64,000 nt of DNA from Sulfobacillus acidophilus (GTDB taxonomy: Bacteria > Bacillota > Sulfobacillia > Sulfobacillales > Sulfobacillaceae): positions 54,867 through 118,866 of the forward strand of contig PXYV01000003.1 of the NCBI GenBank assembly GCA_003023745.1, read 5' to 3'. Positions within the stretch are counted from its first letter, which is position 1; every line of letters starts with the position of its first letter. This document shows, piece after piece, positions 9,911 through 18,536 of this stretch. The translations under genes were made by a program, and so were the position numbers. The notes beneath the pieces were generated by a model, which saw only the letters and a list, made by a program, of their open reading frames with translations, was not told where the DNA came from and ran no database searches.

Positions 9911-10276
9911 ATGGAGCGGATGAACCAATCTCGGACACAGCGGGTCGCTCAGTTAATGCAACGCGAGCTCGGTCAAATGCTCTTGATGGAAGTCAAGGAC
10001 CCGCGCATCGGTTTTGTCAGCGTAACACGCGTCGAGGTAACGCGCGATTTAAGCCAGGCACGCGCCTATGTTAGTGTCATGGGTTCGGAGAGCGAAAGGC
10101 AAGAAAGTTTGGCCGGTCTTCGCCAGGCCGCATCGTTTCTGCGCGGCGAAGTAGGGCGCCGACTGGGATTGCGTAAGGCTCCGCAAATTGTGTTTCGCGA
10201 AGATCAGGGCATTGCCGAAAGCATCCATATTCAGGACTTGATGCGCTCACTGGATCAGGATCAAGGTCATGAGTGA
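9911..10276 (+). CDS. rbfA: Ribosome-binding factor A
   Basis: RbfA is a KH-like factor needed for 30S maturation and processing of the 16S rRNA 5' end. The protein is about 121 aa with typical signatures RVAQLMQRELGQML, VKDPRIGFVSVTRVEVT and a C-terminal FREDQGIAESIHI. ATG 9911 follows AAGGGG; GTG 9905 and ATG 9920 are alternatives. The Bacillus gene ylxP, usually between infB and rbfA, is absent. The last bases overlap the ATG of the DHH phosphoesterase. Confidence 0.95.
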   Translation: MERMNQSRTQRVAQLMQRELGQMLLMEVKDPRIGFVSVTRVEVTRDLSQARAYVSVMGSESERQESLAGLRQAASFLRGEVGRRLGLRKAPQIVFREDQGIAESIHIQDLMRSLDQDQGHE

Positions 10277-11249
10277 CCGGGCCTGCTCGCGCATTTTGGG
10301 GCAATTGGCACATTCGCCGCGGGTGCTGATTGTCATGCACGCGACCCCGGATGGCGATAGTGCTGGAAGTGGCTTAGCGCTGGGATTGGCTTTGCAAGAG
10401 CTCGGACACAGTGTGACTTGGGTCGCGTGGGACGCGGTGCCGGCCCGACTCGCCTTTTTGCCCGGCTACACGCAGGTGCAGACCTGGGCACAGGCAGGAG
10501 GCCAGCCGTATGATTGCGCCATTGCGGTCGATTGCGGTAGCCCAAGCCGCTTGGCAGCGCCACAAGAGTTTTGGTCGCGCGATCTTCCCCTCATCAATAT
10601 TGATCATCACCGCGGCAATCCGGATTTTGGGACGATCAACTGGGTGGAGCCTGAGGCTAGCTCCACTGGGGAACTGGTGACCCGATTGTTTCAATATGCC
10701 CACTGGCCAGTTTCGGCGGATATTGCGCTGTGTTTATTTACGGCCATCAGTACCGATACGCTGTCTTTTCGCCAGATTAACGCATCGGTTGACACATTGG
10801 CCGCGGTCGAGTGGCTGGTCCGTCATTCCAATCTTAATATGGGTCGGGCCAACCACCTTATCTGGGATAGCCGGTCGGTGGGAGAACTCAAATTTTTGGG
10901 ATGGGTGCTGGATCTCGCCAAATTTAGTGAGGACCAGCGCTTTGCCTGGGTTGGCGTTACCCGTCGCGCTATGAGCCGATTTGGGGTGGATGACAGCGGG
11001 GTGGACACGGTCGTGCATCATCTGCTGAGCATCGCTGGAGTCGAGGTGGCATTTTTGGCCAAAGAAACTGCCCAGTCCGGTCAGGTCAAAGTGAGTTGGC
11101 GGGCCAAACCCCCGTGGGATGCCAGCCAACTGGCAGCCCAGTTTGGCGGGGGTGGCCATGCTTATGCCGCCGCAGCTCAACTCGAGGCGTCGTTGTCCAA
11201 ATCGATTATGTTGGTGCGCACAGCGTTAGGATCGTGGACCAGTGCGTAA
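10269..11249 (+). CDS. nrnA: DHH-family phosphoesterase, NrnA-like (nanoRNase / pAp phosphatase)
   Basis: This 326-aa protein has a DHH domain (VIMHATPDGDSAGSGLALG; the metal-binding INIDHHRGN; ASSTGE) and a DHHA1 domain ending in GGGGHAYAAAAQL. NrnA-type enzymes degrade 2-5 nt RNAs and dephosphorylate pAp. A position between rbfA and truB is common in Firmicutes and Actinobacteria. The first motif reads HATPDGD, where many members have HxxPDGDA. The ATG overlaps the rbfA 3' end by 8 bases. The gene symbol is inferred from domain and position; a c-di-AMP phosphodiesterase role is less likely because membrane and GGDEF parts are missing. Confidence 0.88.
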   Translation: MSDRACSRILGQLAHSPRVLIVMHATPDGDSAGSGLALGLALQELGHSVTWVAWDAVPARLAFLPGYTQVQTWAQAGGQPYDCAIAVDCGSPSRLAAPQEFWSRDLPLINIDHHRGNPDFGTINWVEPEASSTGELVTRLFQYAHWPVSADIALCLFTAISTDTLSFRQINASVDTLAAVEWLVRHSNLNMGRANHLIWDSRSVGELKFLGWVLDLAKFSEDQRFAWVGVTRRAMSRFGVDDSGVDTVVHHLLSIAGVEVAFLAKETAQSGQVKVSWRAKPPWDASQLAAQFGGGGHAYAAAAQLEASLSKSIMLVRTALGSWTSA

Positions 11250-12114
11250 TGGCGTGATTAATTTATGGAAACCAGTTGGAATCACCTCACATGATGCGGT
11301 GAGGCAGGTGCGCCACGTGACTGGTTGGACACGCGTGGGCCATGCTGGGACATTGGACCCCGGTGCCGAGGGGGTACTGCCGGTGGCTGTTGGAAGCGCA
11401 ACGCGGCTTTTGCCGTACCTCGTGCTCACACCCAAAGTATACACGGGGTATGTGCAGGTGGGCACGATGACCAGCACCGGAGACGCCCAGGGCCGGATTG
11501 TGGGGCGCTCGCGGCCGTGGGTGCCGAGTTTGGAGCAGTTGACCTGGGCGGCGCGGTTTCTCGAAGGTTCAGTATGGCAAGTGCCGCCGCAAGTGTCGGC
11601 GTTAAAAGTGCGGGGCGAACGACATTATGCGGCGGTGCGACGGGGAGTTTCAGTGTGGCCGGCTCCAAGACTGGTCCGCATTCTGTCGATCGCCGAGATC
11701 GTAGCTGAGCGGGAAGGATGGCAATTTCAAGCCAGTGTTGGTTCGGGCGTATACATCCGGGCCTTAGTGCGCGATTGGGGAACGCTATTGGGCGTAGCCA
11801 CTCATTTGCGAGAACTGCGCCGCATCCGTGTCGGTTGTTTTGATGGCGAATCTTCGGTCTCGCTGCACCAATTGGAGCAAGCGCACGAAAATTGGGGCGA
11901 CTTTGTGCAGCCTTGGCATGCGTGTTTAGCGATGGAGCGTCAGGAATTGGACCCCATGAACGTCGCTCGGGTTGTGCACGGTGATACGCGCATTCTCGCG
12001 CAATTGACCCCTCACGATGGCCGGATGTTGGCGCTGGAGTACCAAGGTCGGCTGTACGCCATTGTGGCGGAGTCTGGGCGACAGTATCGCGTGGTCTTTG
12101 AGGAGGGAATTTAG
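11242..12114 (+). CDS. truB: tRNA pseudouridine(55) synthase TruB
   Basis: TruB makes pseudouridine 55 in the T loop of tRNAs. The protein is 290 aa. The N-terminus GVINLWKPVGITSHD and the catalytic motif HAGTLDPGAEGVL are clear, with the nucleophilic Asp near residue 39. GTG 11242 is the only start consistent with the conserved N-terminus; it overlaps the stop of the preceding gene. Confidence 0.96.
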   Translation: MRNGVINLWKPVGITSHDAVRQVRHVTGWTRVGHAGTLDPGAEGVLPVAVGSATRLLPYLVLTPKVYTGYVQVGTMTSTGDAQGRIVGRSRPWVPSLEQLTWAARFLEGSVWQVPPQVSALKVRGERHYAAVRRGVSVWPAPRLVRILSIAEIVAEREGWQFQASVGSGVYIRALVRDWGTLLGVATHLRELRRIRVGCFDGESSVSLHQLEQAHENWGDFVQPWHACLAMERQELDPMNVARVVHGDTRILAQLTPHDGRMLALEYQGRLYAIVAESGRQYRVVFEEGI

Positions 12115-12115
12115 T

Positions 12116-13084
12116 GTGCAAGTGTTGACTGATAGAGATGCTCTCAGCGGACCTACCGTGGTCACCATTGGCAACTTTGACGGCGTGCATTTGGGGCACC
12201 AAGCTCTAATCCAAAGAGCTCTGGCAGTAGCACAGCAGCAAAGGCAAAAAATGCTAGTGGTTACGTTCGACCCTCATCCCGCCTCGGTTTTGCGGGGGCC
12301 ACTGGAGCACTACTTGATCACGCCAGGCGCGCTAAAACTGCACTACCTCGATCAGACCGGGGTGAAATGGGTGCGGCTTCTTCGCTTTACGCCGGAGTTT
12401 GCCCAAATACCCGCGGAAACGTTCTTGGATCGCATCTTAGCCGAGCGACTGCAAGCCTCAGCCGTGGTGGTCGGCTACAATTTTAGTTTTGGCCGGGGGG
12501 GGCTAGGGAATGTTGCCCTCCTCGAAGAATGGGGCCATCGCCGTCGCGTAGAGATTGTAATCTCGCCCCCCTACCGCGACCCGGGCGGTGCAGCGGTCTC
12601 GAGCTCAGCCATCCGCGAGTTCATCCGGCAGGGTGCGCTCGGCCAGGCCCAGGCCCTGCTTGGCCATCCATTTGCCGTAGAAGGCACCATTATGCACGGG
12701 GACCGACGCGGTCGCGAGTTGCAAGCCCCGACTCTCAATTTGCTATGGCCGCTCGAGCAAGTGGCGCCTCCGTTCGGCGTTTACGCAGGACTGGCGACGA
12801 TTGCGGATAACGCCCCCAGGCGGGCCGTCTGCAATTTTGGAGTGCGGCCGACCTTTGGTGAGTCGAGCCCGCGTTTGGAAGTGCATCTGCTAGATGTGGA
12901 ACTTGGTGAGCACTACGGAGAGTTTTTACATCTCGATTTACTTCACTTCATGCGTGAGGAGCGAAAATTTGCCACGCCGGCGGAACTAGTGTCCCAAATT
13001 CAACGCGATATTGACGAATCCCGGCGCTTATTGCAGGATGTTGAGCTCCATTCGGGATCCGATACAGGCACGGAACAACCTTAA
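12116..13084 (+). CDS. ribF: Bifunctional riboflavin kinase / FMN adenylyltransferase
   Basis: This enzyme converts riboflavin to FMN and then FAD. The N-terminal FAD-synthetase domain shows VVTIGNFDGVHLGHQALI. The C-terminal riboflavin kinase domain shows GTIMHGDRRGRELQAPTLNL and VCNFGVRPTFGE. GTG 12116 is chosen because AGGAGGGA (12101-12108) lies 7 bases upstream; the frame is open further upstream but that part is inside truB. Length from here is 322 aa, normal for the family. It is the last gene of the nusA operon. Confidence 0.96.
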   Translation: MQVLTDRDALSGPTVVTIGNFDGVHLGHQALIQRALAVAQQQRQKMLVVTFDPHPASVLRGPLEHYLITPGALKLHYLDQTGVKWVRLLRFTPEFAQIPAETFLDRILAERLQASAVVVGYNFSFGRGGLGNVALLEEWGHRRRVEIVISPPYRDPGGAAVSSSAIREFIRQGALGQAQALLGHPFAVEGTIMHGDRRGRELQAPTLNLLWPLEQVAPPFGVYAGLATIADNAPRRAVCNFGVRPTFGESSPRLEVHLLDVELGEHYGEFLHLDLLHFMREERKFATPAELVSQIQRDIDESRRLLQDVELHSGSDTGTEQP

Positions 13085-13350
13085 GCGGATTTGGCACGGC
13101 GGGCACGACATGAGAGCCTTTCAGGACCCAGACCCTGACTGTGGGCAAAAAGTGTGGCTTGCGCACCTGCTGTTACCGGACCTTTAGGAGGCGCTCTGGT
13201 CTGGGTGTTTGCGTCGTCACCTGACGCAGCTTAGTCGTCGGTGGATCGCGAAATTAGAAATGACGTTTAAGCGATGCAGGTCGTGGAACCATCAACTGGG
13301 CCAGATGGGCGATCGCCATAGTAAGCCGGGCGGAGACGGGGTTTGCGAAC
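13085..13350 (+). other. Intergenic region between ribF and the rpsO transcription unit
   Basis: No convincing gene. A small stem (TGCGTC 13210-13215 with GACGCA 13223-13228) without a T-tract could be a weak end signal for the nusA operon. Confidence 0.4.
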
Positions 13351-13380
13351 TTGCCTTGCCAAAATTGGCTATGATACAAT
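13351..13380 (+). promoter_or_regulatory. Sigma-A-type promoter upstream of rpsO
   Basis: TTGCCT (13351-13356), an 18-base spacer and TACAAT (13375-13380). It would drive the small ORF at 13409 and rpsO. Confidence 0.5.
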
Positions 13381-13408
13381 GAAGTGTCTTTGGATTGGGG
13401 GCATATTC

Positions 13409-13609
13409 GTGCATTCCGACACATGGCGCGAGATGGTTTCCAAAGTTTCGACCATTTGCGTCACAGGGCAGTTTAAGCGTTTACAGAGTGAGCTCGAAGA
13501 TCTCTATTTGCGGGCCGGAGTCCCGCAGCCTGCGGTCCAAGCCTACCGAGACGCCCTAATGTCGCTGCTGGCGGATGAGGACGAACCCATTTCCATTCAG
13601 CTGCAATAG
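13409..13609 (+). CDS. Small hypothetical protein upstream of rpsO
   Basis: A 66-aa ORF starts at GTG 13409, 8 bases after a GGGGG run, and ends 17 bases before the rpsO start. The frame is open upstream to 13343, but that part overlaps the promoter. The predicted protein is a mostly helical, acidic small protein ([32 protein letters not shown] split over two helices), with no signal peptide or membrane segment. I do not recognise the family. Coding potential is supported by position, spacing and composition only. Confidence 0.45.
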   Translation: MHSDTWREMVSKVSTICVTGQFKRLQSELEDLYLRAGVPQPAVQAYRDALMSLLADEDEPISIQLQ

Positions 13610-13626
13610 AGAAGGGAGGGAAGACG

Positions 13627-13896
13627 ATGGCCCTACAAGAGGAGAAGAAGCAGGCCATCATTGCGGCTTACCGGCTGCATGAATCGGACACGGGGTCTCC
13701 GGAAGTACAGATTGCGCTATTGACCGAGCGCATTGGCGAATTAACCGAGCACCTGAAAACACACAAGAAGGACCATCACTCCCGTCGAGGGTTGTTGAAG
13801 ATGGTAGGCCATCGCCGGGCATTGCTGAACTATCTCAAAGACAAGGATAATCAGCGATATCATGCGGTGATTCAGCGACTCGGCTTACGTCGATAG
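13627..13896 (+). CDS. rpsO: 30S ribosomal protein S15
   Basis: The 89-aa protein has the S15 hallmark sequence ([44 protein letters not shown], here in two stretches). S15 binds the central domain of 16S rRNA early in 30S assembly. A GGGAGGGA ribosome site precedes the ATG. A strong terminator begins at its stop codon, so much of the transcription probably ends before pnp, as in many bacteria. Confidence 0.98.
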   Translation: MALQEEKKQAIIAAYRLHESDTGSPEVQIALLTERIGELTEHLKTHKKDHHSRRGLLKMVGHRRALLNYLKDKDNQRYHAVIQRLGLRR

Positions 13897-13920
13897 AGCG
13901 GGAATTCCCCGCTCTTTTGT
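13895..13920 (+). terminator. Intrinsic terminator after rpsO
   Basis: Stem AGAGCGGG (13895-13902) with CCCGCTCT (13908-13915), 5-base loop, then TTTTGT. The stem includes the rpsO stop codon. Partial readthrough to pnp is likely, since no separate pnp promoter is obvious. Confidence 0.8.
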
Positions 13921-13960
13921 TCAAAATGCTGAGTGTTGGGTATTGAGGCAGGGGGAACCT

Positions 13961-16180
13961 ATGGATATCCATAAAAAAACTATCATGGTGGGCGGCCGCC
14001 CCATGATATTAGAGACGGGTAGGATGGCGCGCCAGGCAAATGGAGCGGTTGTGGTGCGGTACGGTGATACGGTGGTCTTGGTAACGGCGACAGCCTCCAA
14101 GGCACCCCGGTTGGGGATTGATTTTTTCCCGTTGACGGTCGATTACGAAGAGCGGATGTATTCCGTAGGCAAAATCCCAGGGGGGTACATTAAACGAGAA
14201 GGTCGCCCCAGCGAGAAAGCAATTTTGGCGGCACGACTGACCGATCGGCCCATCCGGCCTCTGTTCCCAGAGGGATTTCGCAATGACGTGCACGTGGTGG
14301 CCAGCGTATTGTCCGTAGATCATGATTACGCGCCCGAGGTTTGTGGAATGATTGGCGCGTCGGCCGCGTTGAGCCTGTCCGACATTCCATTTGACGGTCC
14401 CATCGGAGCGGTTGAAGTAGGATTGGTCGAAGGAGAGTTTGTGATTAACCCGACGTCGGAGCAGGCAGCCGTCAGTCAATTGAAACTGATGATCGCTGGT
14501 ACCGCTGAGGCCATTTTAATGATTGAGGCCGGTGCGTCCATCGTTTCGGAACAGCAGATGCTTGACGCGATTTTGTTTGGGCATGCCGAGATCCAACGCA
14601 TCATCGCGGGCATTCGCGAGTTTCAGGAAGAGGCCGGAGAGGCAAAGCGCGAGTATCCGCTTTACGTACCGTCGTCGCAACTCGTGCAGCGGGCGCAGGA
14701 ACTAGCGGAAAACCCGCTGAAAGATGCGATGCGGGCCACGACCAAAGAGGCGCGCGAGGCCCAAATTGATGCGGTTAACCAAAGCGTGGCGGCAATTCTT
14801 CAACAGGAGTTTCCAGACGAAGTCGATCTGATCGGTACCGTGCTGAAAAAGCAATTGAAAAAGGTCGTGCGCTATGCGATTATCCACGAAAAAATTCGAC
14901 CGGACGGAAGAGCTTTTAAGGAAATTCGACCCATTTCCATCGAGGTTGGCGTCCTACCTCGTGTGCATGGGACAGGCCTCTTTACGCGCGGGCAAACCCA
15001 GGCACTGACAGCCATGACGTTGGGACCGTTGTCGGATCAGCAGATGTTAGATGGCATTGGGGAAGAAGAGTCCAAACGCTACATGCACCACTATAACTTT
15101 CCTCCATTTGCCACCGGTGAGACGGGTCCCATGCGCGGTCCCAATCGCCGCGCGATTGGGCATGGCGCTTTGGCCGAACGCGCACTGGAGCCGGTCATTC
15201 CCTCGGAACAACAGTTTCCTTACGCGCTGCGACTTGTCTCCGACATTCTTGAGTCCAACGGATCGAGCTCGATGGCATCGGTTTGCGGGAGCACTTTAGC
15301 GCTGATGGATGGCGGAGTCCCGATTAAAGCACCGGTAGCAGGAATTGCGATGGGGTTGGTGAAGGACGAATCCAGCTATGCGATTTTGACGGACATTCAG
15401 GGCCTTGAGGATTTTCTCGGGGATATGGACTTTAAGGTGGCTGGCACGGCTCAAGGAATTACAGCGATCCAAATGGACATCAAGATTCATGGATTGGACC
15501 GCGAGATTTTGGAACAAGCCTTAAATCAGGCCCGTGAGGCACGCTTGTATATTCTCGAACGGATGCGGGAGGTCTTGGCTGAACCCCGCACAACCCTTTC
15601 ACCCTATGCGCCACGGATTATCACGATCCATATTGATCCGGACAAAATCCGGGAGGTGATTGGCCCCGGGGGCAAAACGATCAATAAGATTATCGACTCC
15701 ACCAAAGTGGGCGACAAGAAAGTCGACATCGATATAGAGGATGATGGAACCATCTATATTGCGGCGGTCAGCCAAGAAGCCGGCCAGCGTGCCATGGAGA
15801 TGATTCAAGACTTAACACGCAGTGTCGCGGTGGGGGAGGTCTATACGGGACGTGTGACGCGATTGATGAACTTTGGTGCCTTTGTCGAGATCCTACCAGG
15901 AAAAGAAGGTCTCGTGCACATTTCCCAATTGTCACATCAACGGGTAGCGAAAGTGGAGGATGCTGTCCAGCCAGGCGACACATTACAAGTCAAAGTCGTT
16001 GAAATTGATAGTCAGGGACGTATTAATTTATCGCACAAGGAGTTGTTGCCGCGCCCGGAGGGACTCGCGACTGCAGCCGCCGCTGGGCTAGGAGACCGCG
16101 AACGCGCCGCGCGACCAGAGCGCCACAGTTCGCGGACACCGCATCGTGGGGGAACGGGCCCCAGGCGAGAGGGTCGATAA
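13961..16180 (+). CDS. pnp: Polyribonucleotide nucleotidyltransferase (PNPase)
   Basis: PNPase degrades RNA 3'-5' with phosphate. From ATG 13961 (AGGGGG 7 bases upstream) it is 739 aa. It contains two RNase PH domains separated by a helical domain, a KH domain near residue 560 ([15 protein letters not shown]) and a C-terminal S1 domain near 625-695 ([18 protein letters not shown]). A short basic, low-complexity tail follows S1. The order rpsO-pnp is conserved across bacteria. Confidence 0.97.
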   Translation: MDIHKKTIMVGGRPMILETGRMARQANGAVVVRYGDTVVLVTATASKAPRLGIDFFPLTVDYEERMYSVGKIPGGYIKREGRPSEKAILAARLTDRPIRPLFPEGFRNDVHVVASVLSVDHDYAPEVCGMIGASAALSLSDIPFDGPIGAVEVGLVEGEFVINPTSEQAAVSQLKLMIAGTAEAILMIEAGASIVSEQQMLDAILFGHAEIQRIIAGIREFQEEAGEAKREYPLYVPSSQLVQRAQELAENPLKDAMRATTKEAREAQIDAVNQSVAAILQQEFPDEVDLIGTVLKKQLKKVVRYAIIHEKIRPDGRAFKEIRPISIEVGVLPRVHGTGLFTRGQTQALTAMTLGPLSDQQMLDGIGEEESKRYMHHYNFPPFATGETGPMRGPNRRAIGHGALAERALEPVIPSEQQFPYALRLVSDILESNGSSSMASVCGSTLALMDGGVPIKAPVAGIAMGLVKDESSYAILTDIQGLEDFLGDMDFKVAGTAQGITAIQMDIKIHGLDREILEQALNQAREARLYILERMREVLAEPRTTLSPYAPRIITIHIDPDKIREVIGPGGKTINKIIDSTKVGDKKVDIDIEDDGTIYIAAVSQEAGQRAMEMIQDLTRSVAVGEVYTGRVTRLMNFGAFVEILPGKEGLVHISQLSHQRVAKVEDAVQPGDTLQVKVVEIDSQGRINLSHKELLPRPEGLATAAAAGLGDRERAARPERHSSRTPHRGGTGPRREGR

Positions 16181-16554
16181 CCGCTCGCAACACGAAAACA
16201 CGATTAGGGCAACACTACACTTGCCATGGAGGAGGCCGGCCACGCCGGTCTTCATGCATGATTGATGCGGGAGCACTTGGCATGGGTTGCAGTGTACGAC
16301 GCGCGCGTCTTAACGTTGGTCGCTCCCGGGCAGCACCGTTGGGTCCGCGACTGGTGCTGCGCGACACCAAGTCTTGTGACTCACGGGTTCACCTGGAATT
16401 GTTCGAGCTCATGAGGCCGTGCTAAAAGTCAGCGTGTTCCGACTAATACGCCGGGGATCCGGCGAAGAGAAGCCTTAATGCACCAGGCCTCTCACTTTAT
16501 GCATGCTGGCCTTATTCCCCGGAAACACTAACCTTCGTGTAAGGGGGGGACGGC
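16181..16554 (+). other. Intergenic region with hairpins, no gene
   Basis: No ORF is convincing. Inverted repeats are visible: an imperfect stem at about 16232-16250 (GGCCGGC/GCCGGTC), a perfect 8-bp stem GCAGCACC 16330-16337 with GGTGCTGC 16353-16360, and an imperfect AGAAGCCT/AGGCCTCT stem near 16470-16494 that could end transcription before the glycosidase gene. Confidence 0.4.
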
Positions 16555-17649
16555 TTGCGCGTCGGTGTGAGAATTGCTGAAATACTGGGTGTTCTTGCCA
16601 TCGCTGCGGGATGCGGTAGTGAGTCTGTGGCACCCGACCCTTTGCCGCCTTTGTCTGCCTGCATGCAGGGCATGACGGAAGCGGGATACACAACAGAGGT
16701 GTTTAATTCGCCTGCCGTTCGCACGGCCATTATCCAACTGCACCAGGACGGCGTTAATTGGCTTTCAATTCAGGTGGCCTGGTATCAAAAGTCCACGACC
16801 TCAACGCACATTGCGCCCAATCAGAAAACACCGAGTGATGCGAGTGTCACGCGTCTGATCAAACTGGCCCATCGCGAAGGCATGCGCGTCTTGTTGGATC
16901 CTTTTGTGAACTCGATGCGGGGCAGCGGCTGGCAGGCACTTTTTCATCCGCGCTCGGTCAGGGCCTGGTTTGCGAGCTTTGACCACTACATAGCCCACTA
17001 TGCCCAATTGAGTCAGGCCGACCAGGTCGATCTGCTGGCGATTGGAGATGAGTTCGACACATTAGATCACGTGCCGTCCTACGAATCGTACTGGGCGCAT
17101 GCGATCGCCGTGGCGCGCCATTATTACAAAGGCCCGCTGACCTACGGCGCCGACTATCCGGACTACCAACAGGTGTCCTTTTGGCCCCTCCTCAACGACG
17201 TAGGCCTTGACGCCTACTTCCCGTTGAGTGACTTAGCCAATCCCACGACAGCCCTCCTGCGATCGCGCTGGAATGTCCTGGCCGACCAAATTGAGAGGTG
17301 GCGCGTATCCACTGGATTGGCGTCAAAGCCGTTTCTTGTGACCGAGCTGGGCTATCCGTCCGAGGACGGGGCAGACGCGACCCCCGGGACCTGGTATCCG
17401 AACGAGCCGGTGAATTTGGCCCTGCAACGAAAACTGTACTTAGCAACATTTCAAAGCTTGTGGCAGCGCACCTGGGTGAGAGGCATCATGTGGTTTTGGT
17501 GGGCCAACCCTTCCAATCCCCATTGGCTGGGGGGGAGACATGACAACGGCTACACCCCCCGCGGAAAGCCGGCGCTTACGGTAATAAAGCAGTACTTCCT
17601 CCACAAGAGCGGGCACGAGATCCAAAAGCATAATGTTTCGCGCAATTGA
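16555..17649 (+). CDS. GH113-like glycoside hydrolase (putative beta-mannanase), possibly secreted
   Basis: This 364-aa protein resembles the GH113 TIM-barrel family. The pattern includes GVNWLSIQVAWYQ, an acid/base Glu in LAIGDEFDT (near 166), LTYGADY, DVGLDAYFPL and a nucleophile Glu in FLVTELGYPS (near 264), followed by MWFWWANP. The N-terminus is a short hydrophobic stretch ending in AIAAGCGSES, which could be a poor lipobox or a signal peptide. TTG 16555 follows a GGGGGGGA ribosome site. It is an insertion relative to the Bacillus pnp-ylxY order. Family assignment is by remembered motif pattern; substrate is uncertain. Confidence 0.7.
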   Translation: MRVGVRIAEILGVLAIAAGCGSESVAPDPLPPLSACMQGMTEAGYTTEVFNSPAVRTAIIQLHQDGVNWLSIQVAWYQKSTTSTHIAPNQKTPSDASVTRLIKLAHREGMRVLLDPFVNSMRGSGWQALFHPRSVRAWFASFDHYIAHYAQLSQADQVDLLAIGDEFDTLDHVPSYESYWAHAIAVARHYYKGPLTYGADYPDYQQVSFWPLLNDVGLDAYFPLSDLANPTTALLRSRWNVLADQIERWRVSTGLASKPFLVTELGYPSEDGADATPGTWYPNEPVNLALQRKLYLATFQSLWQRTWVRGIMWFWWANPSNPHWLGGRHDNGYTPRGKPALTVIKQYFLHKSGHEIQKHNVSRN

Positions 17650-17715
17650 CGGTCTACCTGGGGTAGGTGTTCTAGCCCTGTGGCAGGTCACATAAGACAA
17701 CCAGGGGGGAACCGC

Positions 17716-18453
17716 ATGCGGTTATATGTCATCTCACTTCGCGGTCCAGTTGTGCGCTTATGCGCGTTAGTGGTACTACTGATGGGCGGGGTTTCCTTTG
17801 TTAATCCCCGTCTTTTGCGAGCCAGTCCGACCAATCTTCCCATTCCCGTCTATCGCGTCGAAACGGCTCATCATGCCATGGCATTGACTATTAACGTGGT
17901 GTGGGGTACTGAATATGTGCCGAAAATGTTGGAGGAGCTTCGTTCAGCCCAGGTGCGGGCAACCTTCATGGTCGGGGGCGCTTGGGCTAAAGCGAATCCC
18001 GAATTAGTGCGTGAGATGGTCGCGGACAAAGACGAGGTCGGGAACCATGGATACCGTCATCGCCACCCCAACCAATTGTCGCTCGCCGAAAACATTGCCG
18101 ATATTACACGAACCAATCAGGTCATTAAAACAGTGGCAGGTGTGCAGCCTACGCTTTATGCCCCACCTTATGGGGAATTTAATCGCACGGTGTTGGAAGC
18201 CTCGCAGTTAGCCCATATGACGCTGGTGATGTGGACGATTGATACGATTGATTGGCGAGAATCTTCGTCGGTGCACTATATGACGACGAAAGTTTTGACG
18301 CGGGCGGCCCCAGGGGCGTTAGTCCTTATGCACCCAACGGCCCGGACTGTGGCAGCCCTGCCGCAAATCATTCAGGGACTTAAGCACCGCAATTTTCAAT
18401 TGGTTACCGTCAGTCGCCTTCTGCTATGGGGGCACGCGCGTACGGACTCGTAG
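17716..18453 (+). CDS. ylxY: YlxY-type sporulation deacetylase homologue (probably catalytically degenerate)
   Basis: This is a 245-aa NodB-fold polysaccharide deacetylase with an N-terminal membrane anchor. The usual catalytic TFDDG motif is replaced by TINVVWGTEY, so the base Asp is Asn. The RPPYG motif reads APPYGEF, losing the Arg. The HGYRH metal-binding histidines remain. Such substitutions are typical of the YlxY subgroup, so the protein may bind rather than deacetylate glycan. Its position after pnp and before an M16 peptidase matches Bacillus pnp-ylxY-mlpA. ATG 17716 is 6 bases after AGGGGGGA. Confidence 0.85.
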   Translation: MRLYVISLRGPVVRLCALVVLLMGGVSFVNPRLLRASPTNLPIPVYRVETAHHAMALTINVVWGTEYVPKMLEELRSAQVRATFMVGGAWAKANPELVREMVADKDEVGNHGYRHRHPNQLSLAENIADITRTNQVIKTVAGVQPTLYAPPYGEFNRTVLEASQLAHMTLVMWTIDTIDWRESSSVHYMTTKVLTRAAPGALVLMHPTARTVAALPQIIQGLKHRNFQLVTVSRLLLWGHARTDS

Positions 18454-18536
18454 AACCTGCCAAAAATGACTATGATAGAGACGATAATAAGAGATAGGGT
18501 TGCTCTTTCGGCAACCGCAGAAAGGCTGGAGCACCG

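Noticed and set aside
12017..12115. Upstream extension of the ribF frame
   Set aside because: It overlaps truB, and GTG 12116 has a well-spaced ribosome site right before the conserved N-terminus.
16330..16360. Hairpin considered as a riboswitch
   Set aside because: A single 8-bp stem without a recognisable aptamer core does not support a riboswitch call.
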